From the NCBI GenBank assembly GCA_003662205.1, contig QMXQ01000123.1:1-5043 (forward strand): 5,043 bases of DNA, read 5' to 3'. Every line of letters starts with the position of its first letter. Position 1 is the stretch's first letter. The translations under genes and the position numbers were made by a program. Source of the DNA: Candidatus Bathyarchaeota archaeon (GTDB lineage: Archaea; Thermoproteota; Bathyarchaeia; TCS64). The notes under the pieces were generated by a model, which saw only the letters and a list, made by a program, of their open reading frames with translations, had not been told where the DNA came from and did no database searches. Below are positions 1 through 5,043 of this stretch, piece after piece.

Positions 1-5
1 CAGTT

Positions 6-1823
6 ATGCTTGAACTTCTGGTCAACCGTGCCCCGGACAGCAAGCCGGGCTTCAGTGCCAAGGAGGTGCGCTGGGCGATCATCTTCAATTCGCAGACAGG
101 CTTTGGTGGCGTGGTGGAGCTGGGGAACCCTGAGCAGAAGGGAAACCGCGGCCAGCTCTTCCCCAAGTGCCCCGCCTTGACCCAGCCTGAGCTTGTTTCC
201 GGTCCCTCACCAAGGAGCCACTTCCTCGTTGAGACGGCCCGTGTGGTTGCCTGCTACGGGGTTGAAGCTGGTGATACCAAGGCTCGGGAAAAGCACAGGT
301 TCTTTGTCAGCATGCTCAGCGAGGCAGGTAAAAGCCATCCGCAGCTGGCGACCATCGCCCACTTTATGGCAGATGAAAAGGTGCTCGGCGACATTCAAAA
401 AGCAATGGCCGCCCACCGGGTGAGGCCAGGTGATAAGGTCACCTTCAGGCTTGATGGCGAGTTCCCCGTGGAGCAGGACTACTGGCATAAGTGGTGGCAG
501 GGATTCCGCAACAGGCTTGGCGGTGCCGACGAGGACACCAGCGAACCTCGCCAGGCACGTTGCTTCGCCACCGGCAAGCTGGTTGTCCCGGCAAAGACGC
601 ACCCCAAGATTAAGGGGCTAGCTGGGGTTGGCGGGGCGACCAGCGGCGATGTGCTCATTGGCTTCGATAAAGAAGCCTACCGCTCCTACGGGCTGGAGCA
701 ATCGGCCAACGCCGCTGTCTCTGAAGAGGCAGCCAGGGCCTATGCCGATAGCCTCAATGAGCTGATAAGGCGCTACAGCGAAAGGCTGGCCGGGGCCATG
801 GTGGTTCACTGGTTCAAGGAAAGGGTGCAAGAGGAGGACGACCCGTTACCGTGGCTCACCCAGTCAGTCCAGGTTGACGAGCTTGATGCCCAGGAGAGAG
901 CCAGGAAACTCCTGCACAGTCTTGATCAGGGTGAGAGACCGGACCTGGCCGGTAACCGTTATTACATCCTGGTTATGTCCGGTGCCGCTGGGCGGGTGAT
1001 GGTGCGCGACTGGCTAGAGGGTGACTTTGCTGAACTTGTTGCCAACATCAACCGGTGGTTCAGTGACTTGGAGATAGTCAGCTTCGCTGGCTCTGGCCAT
1101 GCCCGCAGTCCCAAGCTGGAAAGTGTCGTCACCTGTCTGCTGGCACCTAGGAAAAGGGAGCAGAATTATGACGACTGGGTCAAGCCAGTGGGTGCCGCCC
1201 GTATTGAGCTGCTACGGGCTGCTATCAGGGGTACACCTATCCCGTACAGCGTGCTCGGCAGATTGGTGCCTAGCCACCGGTCCTTTATCCTATCTGAAGA
1301 GTGGCAAATGCTCCTCAGGAGGGAAAGAAAAGCTTCCACCGCTCTAGCCTACTCCGTTCTGCACACGAGGATGGCCCTTATCAAGGCCTATCACTTAAGA
1401 AAATACCGGAAGGAGGAAAACACTTTGGCCGAGAAATTAAAACCCGAGCTAAACGAAGACTTCCCCGCTGTGGCCTACCAATGTGGCCGCCTGATGGCGG
1501 CACTGGCGGAATTGCAGCGAGCGGCACTGGGGGATGTCGGTGCCGGGGTGGTGCAGAGATACTACACAGCAGCCAGTACCACACCGGCCCTAGTACTGGG
1601 CCGGCTTACCGGCAACAGCCAGCACCATCTAAGCAAGCTGGATGCCGGTCTGGCCCACTGGTATGAAGGGAAAATTGCCGAAATCTGGAGCCACATTACC
1701 CGGCCCCTGCCCAGGACCCTGACACTGGAAGACCAGAGCCTCTTTGCCCTAGGCTACTACCACCAGCTGGCCAACTTCCGGGCTGGCAAATCCGGAGAGA
1801 GCGAGGAAGTAAAGGAGGACTAA
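6..1823 (+). CDS. cas8c: Cas8c (Csd1), large subunit of the type I-C Cascade complex
   Basis: Cas8c is the large subunit of the I-C effector complex. By family knowledge its N-terminal part recognises the PAM and helps open target DNA, and its C-terminal helical bundle resembles Cas11. Family motifs seen: PGF followed by KEVRWAI near residues 14-25; the central block from about 186 to 254, with CFATG, HPKIKG (199-204), SYGLEQSANA (227-236) and VSEEAARAY; and the C-terminal blocks QRYYTAASTTPALVL (from 517), NSQHHLSKL (537-545) and LEDQSLFALGYYHQ (574-587). At 605 residues it is of normal family length. The start is uncertain. The frame stays open to the left edge, only five bases precede this ATG, so its ribosome binding site is out of view, and Csd1 proteins often have some ten more residues before PGF. 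A start slightly outside the window is possible. Its end carries the ribosome binding site (1811-1818, AAAGGAGG) of cas7c, which begins 1 nt after the stop. Function assignment is secure. Confidence 0.96.
   Translation: MLELLVNRAPDSKPGFSAKEVRWAIIFNSQTGFGGVVELGNPEQKGNRGQLFPKCPALTQPELVSGPSPRSHFLVETARVVACYGVEAGDTKAREKHRFFVSMLSEAGKSHPQLATIAHFMADEKVLGDIQKAMAAHRVRPGDKVTFRLDGEFPVEQDYWHKWWQGFRNRLGGADEDTSEPRQARCFATGKLVVPAKTHPKIKGLAGVGGATSGDVLIGFDKEAYRSYGLEQSANAAVSEEAARAYADSLNELIRRYSERLAGAMVVHWFKERVQEEDDPLPWLTQSVQVDELDAQERARKLLHSLDQGERPDLAGNRYYILVMSGAAGRVMVRDWLEGDFAELVANINRWFSDLEIVSFAGSGHARSPKLESVVTCLLAPRKREQNYDDWVKPVGAARIELLRAAIRGTPIPYSVLGRLVPSHRSFILSEEWQMLLRRERKASTALAYSVLHTRMALIKAYHLRKYRKEENTLAEKLKPELNEDFPAVAYQCGRLMAALAELQRAALGDVGAGVVQRYYTAASTTPALVLGRLTGNSQHHLSKLDAGLAHWYEGKIAEIWSHITRPLPRTLTLEDQSLFALGYYHQLANFRAGKSGESEEVKED
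1410..1416 (+). promoter_or_regulatory. Internal ribosome binding site for cas11c
   Basis: AAGGAGG, within a longer GGAAGGAGGA stretch at 1408-1417, lies in the coding sequence of cas8c (residues KYRKEEN). It is a near-perfect Shine-Dalgarno match at an ideal 8-nt distance from the in-frame TTG at 1425. It is as strong as the site that serves cas7c at 1811-1818, which supports a real function in making the small subunit. Confidence 0.78.
1425..1823 (+). CDS. cas11c: Cas11c, small subunit translated from an internal start inside cas8c
   Basis: In type I-C (also I-B and I-D) systems the small subunit is known to be made by independent translation of the 3' end of the large-subunit gene. Cas11 packs along the belly of the complex and helps bind target and non-target DNA strands. 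Here a strong site, AAGGAGG at 1410-1416, is followed after 8 nt by TTG at 1425-1427, in frame with cas8c (codon 474). The product would be 132 residues, beginning (M)AEKLKPELNEDFPAVAYQ and ending at the cas8c stop; this size fits known Cas11c proteins. It contains the helical C-terminal Csd1 blocks AYQCGRLMAALAELQ, NSQHHLSKL and LEDQSLFALGYYHQ. Other in-frame starts, ATG at 1371 (codon 456) and ATG at 1494 (codon 497), have only a weak, too-close GAGG or no site, and the latter would cut into the first conserved helix. The internal site is seen in the sequence; expression is inferred. Confidence 0.8.
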   Translation: MAEKLKPELNEDFPAVAYQCGRLMAALAELQRAALGDVGAGVVQRYYTAASTTPALVLGRLTGNSQHHLSKLDAGLAHWYEGKIAEIWSHITRPLPRTLTLEDQSLFALGYYHQLANFRAGKSGESEEVKED

Positions 1824-1824
1824 A

Positions 1825-2832
1825 ATGGCTGATATCATCAAGAACCGCTATGAATTTCTCTACCTCTTTGACTGCGAGAACGGCAACCCCAACGGTGACC
1901 CTGATGCCGGCAACGCTCCCCGCATTGACCCTGAGGACATGCACGGGCTGGTCTCAGACGTGGCCCTCAAGCGCCGGGGCAGGAACTACGTGCAGATTGC
2001 CCGGGGCAACCAGATGCCCTATGCCATCTTTGTGGAGCATGCCACCAACCTGAATACCAAGATCGTCAGAGCACATGAAGAAACTGAAGGCGGCTACTCG
2101 CCCGGCAGCAAAGCAAACAAGAGCAAGGTTGAGGCAGCCAGAAAGTGGATGTGTGCCAGCTTCTATGACGTACGCACCTTTGGCGCAGTACTGGCAGTAG
2201 GCCCCAATGCCGGGCAGGTACGTGGCCCGGTGCAGTTTGCCTTTGCCCGCTCCGTTGACCCGGTACTGCCATTGGACATCTCCATTACCCGTATGGCCGT
2301 AAGTGAAGATGTAGCCGCAGCCAAGTCTAGCGCTGACTATGCGAGGTGGGAGGAAGAGCAACCTGAAGACCGCCTGCGCACTATGGGCAGGAAGGCCCTT
2401 ATCCCCTACGGTCTTTACCTGGCCAAGGGCTTCATTAGCGCCCACCTGGCGGAGCAGACCGGCTTTACTGAGGAAGACCTCTCCCTCCTCTGGGAAGCGC
2501 TGCTGCGTATGTTTGAACACGACCGCTCAGCTTCCAAAGGGGTCATGTCCGTTCGGGAACCACTGGTCATCTTCAAGCACGTGGGCACGGACAGTGATGC
2601 TGCCCAGCGTGCCCGCCAGGCCAGGCTAGGCTGTGCCCCGGCCCACAGGCTGTTTGGCCTAGTAGAGGTGAGCAAGCGCCATGGGGTTGAGGCGCCACGC
2701 TCCTTCTCCGATTACCAAGTCACCTTTAACAGAAGGGGGCTTCCTGCCGGGGTAGAGGTTGGCTTCGCCTACTGGGACAATGGCAGGACTAGCATCAGGC
2801 CGGCACCACCAGAGACTTGGGAAGTAAAGTAA
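1825..2832 (+). CDS. cas7c: Cas7c (Csd2), crRNA-binding backbone subunit of type I-C Cascade
   Basis: Cas7c is an RRM-fold protein that polymerises along the crRNA spacer to form the filament of the I-C effector complex. The N-terminus has the hallmark Csd2 stretch, NRYEFLYLFDCENGNPNGDPDAGN (split over residues 7-30), then PRIDPED and VSDVALKRRGRNYV. Further family blocks are YDVRTFGAVL (114-123), QVRGPVQFAFARSVDP (131-146), ITRMAV (154-159), MGRKALIPYGLYLAKGF (187-203) and WEALLRMFEHDRSASKG (223-239). At 335 residues it is somewhat longer than the roughly 290 of the Desulfovibrio protein. The extra length seems to lie partly in a charged segment around 160-186, between ITRMAV and MGRK, and partly toward the C-terminus. 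The ATG follows AAAGGAGG at 1811-1818 with a 6-nt gap and sits 1 nt after the cas8c stop, so translation is probably coupled. Assignment is secure; the effect of the extra residues is unknown. Confidence 0.97.
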   Translation: MADIIKNRYEFLYLFDCENGNPNGDPDAGNAPRIDPEDMHGLVSDVALKRRGRNYVQIARGNQMPYAIFVEHATNLNTKIVRAHEETEGGYSPGSKANKSKVEAARKWMCASFYDVRTFGAVLAVGPNAGQVRGPVQFAFARSVDPVLPLDISITRMAVSEDVAAAKSSADYARWEEEQPEDRLRTMGRKALIPYGLYLAKGFISAHLAEQTGFTEEDLSLLWEALLRMFEHDRSASKGVMSVREPLVIFKHVGTDSDAAQRARQARLGCAPAHRLFGLVEVSKRHGVEAPRSFSDYQVTFNRRGLPAGVEVGFAYWDNGRTSIRPAPPETWEVK

Positions 2833-2837
2833 GGAAC

Positions 2838-3524
2838 GTGTACCAGGAAGGAGAGCTGCTGCCCATATCTGCCCTGCAGCACCTTCTCTTCTGTGAGCGC
2901 CGTGCCGCTCTGATTTTTCTAGAAGGGCTCTGGCAGGACAACACCTACACTGCCCAGGGCAGCCTGCTGCATGAGCAGGCGCACCAGGCAACGGTTGAGT
3001 GCCGTGATGACTGGCGTATTGTCCGTGGGCTGTGGCTGCGCTCCCTTGAGCTGGGCCTTTATGGCCGGGCTGATGTGGTCGAGTTCCGCCGCACCCAGAG
3101 GGAAACCACCCTCACGGTGCCATTGCCCGGGCTAGCCGGGCTATGGCAACCCTTTCCGGTAGAGTATAAGAGCGGCCGGCTGAGGCGAGAGGAGAGCTTT
3201 GAGGTGCAGCTCTGCGCTCAGGCAATGTGCCTTGAGGAGATGCTGGGGGTATTGGTGCCAGCAGGTGCGGTCTACTACGGGAAGACAAGGCGGCGGCTTG
3301 AGCTTGAGTTTACCCCAAGCCTGCGGGAGAAGACACGCGCCACTGCTAGGCGTCTTCATGAGCTTATCACTACTGGCAAGACACCACATGCGGTCTTCCG
3401 CAAGAAGTGCCGCTCTTGTTCCCTGGTGGGGATTTGCCTGCCCACCGCAATGAGCCATAAGAAGAGCGTGCGCAGATACCTAAAACAAGCTATGGAACGG
3501 GGCGAGGATGAAGCGCCTGCTTAA
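2838..3524 (+). CDS. cas4: Cas4, RecB-like Fe-S exonuclease of the type I-C adaptation module
   Basis: Cas4 is a PD-(D/E)XK nuclease with an iron-sulfur cluster. In I-C systems it works with Cas1-Cas2 to select and trim prespacers next to the PAM. Counting from the GTG at 2838 (228 residues), the Fe-S ligands are C19 (FCERR) and C191, C194 and C200 (C-x2-C-x5-C in the tail). The RecB nuclease residues are H45 (LLHEQ), D79 (YGRADVVEF), E109 and K111 (VEYKSGR), plus Q124 in QLCAQAMCLEEM. All are present. The GTG start gives YQEGELLPISALQHLLFC, which matches the usual I-C Cas4 N-terminus. The longer frame from TTG at 2817 would overlap cas7c by 16 nt, has no ribosome site and adds residues without family support. 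The GTG has only AAGGA at 2831-2835, 2 nt away, so it likely relies on re-initiation after cas7c, whose stop is 5 nt upstream. The 3' end overlaps cas1 by 17 nt. Confidence 0.95.
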   Translation: MYQEGELLPISALQHLLFCERRAALIFLEGLWQDNTYTAQGSLLHEQAHQATVECRDDWRIVRGLWLRSLELGLYGRADVVEFRRTQRETTLTVPLPGLAGLWQPFPVEYKSGRLRREESFEVQLCAQAMCLEEMLGVLVPAGAVYYGKTRRRLELEFTPSLREKTRATARRLHELITTGKTPHAVFRKKCRSCSLVGICLPTAMSHKKSVRRYLKQAMERGEDEAPA

Positions 3525-4539
3525 CGTGCTGTTTGTTACCAGCCAAGGTGCCTATCTGCACCGGGAGAGGGAATCGGTGGTGGTGGTCGTCGGTGGGGAA
3601 ACCAGGCTCAGGGTGCCGGTACACACCCTAGAGGGGATTGTGTGCTTTGGCCAAGTTTCAGTAAGCCCGCCGCTCATGGGGTTATGCGCCGAGCAGGGAG
3701 TAGCTATTTCCTTTCTAAGCCGGAACGGGCGTTTCTGGGCCCGGGTGCAGGGGCCGGTATCAGGCAATGTGCTATTGCGGCGTACCCAGTACCGCGTGGC
3801 CGATGACCCTGAGGGCTCAGCCCGCATTGGCCAGGCGGTAATCATCGCCAAGCTGCATAACTCACGAGCAGTGCTCCTGCGGCTGATGCGCAGCCACCCC
3901 TCAGTCCCAGGGATTGCTGAGGTAAGCCAGGCGGCCAGCCACATCGCCGGGCTACTCAGAGCCCTCGATTCACCACAGTCACTAGGCACAATACGAGGAA
4001 TTGAGGGCGAAGCAGCCCGCCGTTACTTCCAGGTATTTGACCACCTCATCCTAGCCCAGAAAGGCGATTTCTCTCTCCGGGAGCGCAGCCGCCGGCCGCC
4101 GCTGGATAATGTCAATGCTCTGCTCTCCTTCGTCTATACACTGCTGGCCTATGACGTGTCATCAGCACTGGAAAGTGTGGGGCTGGATCCGGCGGTGGGG
4201 TTCCTCCACCGCGACCGGCCGGGCAGGCCCGGGCTAGCACTGGATATCATGGAGGAGCTCCGCCCCTACCTGGCTGACCGCTTAGTACTCTCGCTGATCA
4301 ACCTCAAGCAGGTTACGGGCAAGGGTTTTCAAAGGACGGAGACAGGCGCAGTAAATATGAGCGATGAGACCCGCAAGCAGGTCATCAAGGCCTACCAGGA
4401 GCGAAAACGGGAAGAGATTGTGCACCCATTCCTTAAGGAGAAGATGGAGATCGGTCTCCTGCCATATGCTCAGGCGCTGCTGCTCGCCCGTTACCTAAGA
4501 GGAGATATTGAGGGCTATCCGCCATTCCTGTGGCGGTAG
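3508..4539 (+). CDS. cas1: Cas1, CRISPR integrase (type I-C)
   Basis: Cas1 is the metal-dependent integrase that, as two dimers bridged by a Cas2 dimer, inserts new spacers at the leader-proximal repeat. The N-terminal beta domain (about 1-85) opens with MKRLLNVLFVTSQGAYL and includes LEGIVCFG, typical of I-C Cas1. The C-terminal helical domain carries the catalytic residues: E166 in RGIEGEAARRYF, H234 in VGFLHRDRPGRPGLAL and D246 in LALDIMEELRP, with E249 close by. The 343-residue length is normal for the family. The ATG start is supported by the family N-terminus. It lies inside the end of cas4 (17-nt overlap, different frame), with a G-rich stretch GGGGCGAGG at 3499-3507 directly before it, so translation is probably coupled to cas4. 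No lesion or missing key residue is seen, so it should be active. Confidence 0.98.
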   Translation: MKRLLNVLFVTSQGAYLHRERESVVVVVGGETRLRVPVHTLEGIVCFGQVSVSPPLMGLCAEQGVAISFLSRNGRFWARVQGPVSGNVLLRRTQYRVADDPEGSARIGQAVIIAKLHNSRAVLLRLMRSHPSVPGIAEVSQAASHIAGLLRALDSPQSLGTIRGIEGEAARRYFQVFDHLILAQKGDFSLRERSRRPPLDNVNALLSFVYTLLAYDVSSALESVGLDPAVGFLHRDRPGRPGLALDIMEELRPYLADRLVLSLINLKQVTGKGFQRTETGAVNMSDETRKQVIKAYQERKREEIVHPFLKEKMEIGLLPYAQALLLARYLRGDIEGYPPFLWR

Positions 4540-4579
4540 CAAGCACCTTAACAACAAAATACCGCCTTGGGGGGTGAAA

Positions 4580-4870
4580 ATGCTGGTACTAGTAACCTAC
4601 GATGTGAGAACGGAGAGCCAAGAGGGGCAAAAGCGTCTGCGGCGGGTGGCCAAGGTGTGCCAAGATTATGGCCAACGGGTTCAGAAATCAGTGTTTGAGT
4701 GCTTGGTAGCGCCTGACCAGTGGCTGAGGCTGCGGGCCCGGCTCCTCCAGGAGATAAAGGCAGATGAGGACAGCCTGCGTTTCTACTTTCTGGGCAAGAA
4801 CTGGAAGGTCAGGGTGGAGCACCTGGGAGTGCAAACAGCCTATGACCCGGAGGGCCCGCTGGTGGTCTGA
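4580..4870 (+). CDS. cas2: Cas2, structural partner of Cas1 in spacer acquisition
   Basis: Cas2 is a small ferredoxin-fold protein that dimerises and bridges two Cas1 dimers, setting spacer length. The 96-residue product begins MLVLVTYDVRTE; D8 is the conserved metal-site aspartate at the end of the first strand. The block GQRVQKSVFEC (31-41) and the later strand LRFYFLG (66-72) are typical of I-C Cas2 proteins. The ATG at 4580 is preferred over an in-frame ATG at 4508, because the earlier one overlaps cas1 by 32 nt and would add 24 residues before the invariant first strand. A G-rich site, GGGGGG then TGA at 4569-4577, precedes the chosen ATG and can pair with the 16S tail through GGTGA and G-U pairs. 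It lies 40 nt after cas1 and is the last cas gene before the leader. Confidence 0.97.
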   Translation: MLVLVTYDVRTESQEGQKRLRRVAKVCQDYGQRVQKSVFECLVAPDQWLRLRARLLQEIKADEDSLRFYFLGKNWKVRVEHLGVQTAYDPEGPLVV

Positions 4871-4880
4871 AGAAGTAGCG

Positions 4881-4928
4881 GCCAACCTCAAGCAAACAGG
4901 AGACCTGAAGGGGGTTGGCGAGCTTCAG
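4881..4928 (+). other. Two alternative hairpins just after cas2
   Basis: GCCAACCTC (4881-4889) can pair with GGGGTTGGC (4911-4919), giving nine pairs including one G-U, with a 21-nt loop. CTGAAG (4905-4910) can pair with CTTCAG (4923-4928), six pairs with a 12-nt loop. The second stem uses bases that are loop in the first and its loop holds the first stem's 3' arm, so they form a pseudoknot-like or competing arrangement. No T run follows directly, so it is not a standard intrinsic terminator. Confidence 0.4.
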
Positions 4929-4947
4929 AAAGCGAAGAGAGGCACCT

Positions 4948-4967
4948 TTTTCCGGAAAAGCCGGCTT
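4948..4967. repeat. Two overlapping perfect palindromes in the CRISPR leader
   Basis: TTTTCCGGAAAA at 4948-4959 is a perfect 12-bp palindrome. It overlaps by 2 bp a second perfect palindrome, AAGCCGGCTT, at 4958-4967. The two CCGG cores are 9 bp apart, which is close to one helical turn, and the first centre is about 56 bp from the leader-repeat junction. Such symmetry suits a dimeric DNA-binding protein, but no known site is recognised. Confidence 0.6.
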
Positions 4968-4982
4968 GCTTGGTACACCTTG

Positions 4983-4992
4983 CTGAATTCAG
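4983..4992. repeat. Perfect 10-bp palindrome near the leader-repeat junction
   Basis: CTGAATTCAG is a perfect palindrome ending 17 bp before the first repeat, within the part of the leader that usually matters most for integration. Its halves, CTGAA and TTCAG, also occur elsewhere around the leader: CTGAAG at 4867-4872 (across the cas2 stop) and 4905-4910, and CTTCAG at 4923-4928. No known binding site is recognised. Confidence 0.5.
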
Positions 4993-5009
4993 GTTTGGCA
5001 GAAAATGCG

Positions 5010-5043
5010 GTCGCCCCCCGTGCGGGGGCGTGGATTGAAACAG
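5010..5043 (+). CRISPR. First repeat of a type I-C CRISPR array, array cut by the window edge
   Basis: One 32-nt repeat occupies 5010-5041, starting GTCGCCCCCC and ending GTGGATTGAAAC, the classic I-C pattern. Bases 5012-5018 (CGCCCCC) pair with 5024-5030 (GGGGGCG) to form a 7-bp stem with a 5-nt loop, CGTGC. In I-C systems Cas5c cuts after repeat base 21; here that is between 5030 and 5031, exactly at the 3' foot of the stem, leaving the 11-nt handle TGGATTGAAAC. The two final bases, AG, begin the first and therefore most recently acquired spacer. Because only one copy is visible, periodicity cannot be shown from this window. The call rests on the repeat's sequence, structure and position after cas2 and the leader. 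Confidence 0.93.

Larger units (their letters stand above)
4871..5009 (+). promoter_or_regulatory. CRISPR leader
   Basis: The 139 bp between the cas2 stop and the first repeat have no credible gene and occupy the place of the leader. By family knowledge the leader carries the array promoter and the signals that direct Cas1-Cas2 to the first repeat. The side is fixed by the repeat, whose GAAAC end points away from this region, so the array is read left to right like the cas genes. The last leader bases are GAAAATGCG. The region is not strongly AT-rich, and I could not pick a convincing -35/-10 pair. It does contain several palindromes and hairpin-forming stretches, listed separately. No terminator (GC hairpin directly followed by a T run) is visible between cas2 and the repeat, so operon transcripts may read into the array. 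Confidence 0.85.

Noticed and set aside
60..68. AAGGAGGTG, a perfect Shine-Dalgarno match near the beginning of cas8c
   Set aside because: It encodes the conserved KEV of KEVRW and no ATG, GTG or TTG start follows at a usable distance, so it is probably a codon-driven coincidence.
1317..1323. AGGAGGG inside cas8c as another internal ribosome site
   Set aside because: No start codon follows within a normal distance in the cas8c frame, unlike the site at 1410-1416.
1954..2520. Open frame of 188 codons on the - strand opposite cas7c
   Set aside because: It lies wholly opposite a conserved gene, has no recognisable domain and is the kind of shadow frame common in GC-rich DNA.
3552..3989. Open frame of 145 codons on the - strand opposite cas1
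   Set aside because: Fully antisense to conserved cas1 codons, with low-complexity serine/threonine/arginine composition and no family resemblance.
4508..4579. Longer cas2 start at the in-frame ATG at 4508
   Set aside because: It overlaps cas1 by 32 nt and adds 24 residues ahead of MLVLVTYD, which is the normal Cas2 N-terminus.
4947..4970. T run plus CCGG-AAAAG-CCGG as an intrinsic terminator after cas2
   Set aside because: The stem is only 4 bp and the T run lies before it rather than after it on the + strand; read on the - strand the downstream gene that would need it is not present.
4966..5008. TTGCTT, TTGGTA and TTGCTG as -35 boxes of an array promoter
   Set aside because: At 17-bp spacing none has a credible -10 partner (TCAGGT, GTTTGG and AAATGC respectively), so no promoter is called.

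Overview
The window holds the downstream part of a type I-C (formerly Dvulg/Csd) CRISPR-Cas locus, all on the + strand. In order it carries cas8c (csd1), cas7c (csd2), cas4, cas1, cas2, a 139-bp non-coding leader and the first repeat of a CRISPR array, which runs off the right edge. This is the standard I-C order (cas3-cas5c-cas8c-cas7c-cas4-cas1-cas2-array). cas3 and cas5c are expected just left of base 1 but cannot be seen here.

The genes are packed as one operon. The cas8c stop and cas7c start are separated by 1 nt. cas4 probably starts at a GTG 5 nt after the cas7c stop. cas4 and cas1 overlap by 17 nt, and cas1 and cas2 are 40 nt apart. The reading frames are intact and the key residues of Cas4, Cas1 and Cas2 are all present, so nothing suggests decay. 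No transposon, tRNA or rRNA is visible.

Functionally, the left half makes the interference complex: Cas8c is the large subunit, Cas7c the crRNA-binding backbone, and a small subunit, Cas11c, is very likely made from inside cas8c. A consensus ribosome binding site (1410-1416) lies 8 nt before an in-frame TTG at 1425, which would give a 132-residue protein matching the C-terminal helical part of Cas8c. The right half makes the adaptation module: Cas4 trims and selects prespacers, and Cas1-Cas2 integrates them at the leader-repeat junction at 5009/5010. The repeat is a 32-nt I-C type repeat with a 7-bp GC stem and a 3' end TGGATTGAAAC, which would become the 11-nt 5' handle after Cas5c cleavage.

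The most interesting points are the internal Cas11c start at a TTG codon, and the leader, which contains three perfect short palindromes and two competing hairpins that no gene explains. The system itself is a known subtype, not a new one.

The host is a bacterium with moderately GC-rich DNA, clear Shine-Dalgarno sites and some GTG/TTG start use. Chloroflexota (Dehalococcoidia-like) or a Firmicutes/Desulfo-type anaerobe would fit, but this is a guess from general look; I-C systems move horizontally and the window has no phylogenetic marker.
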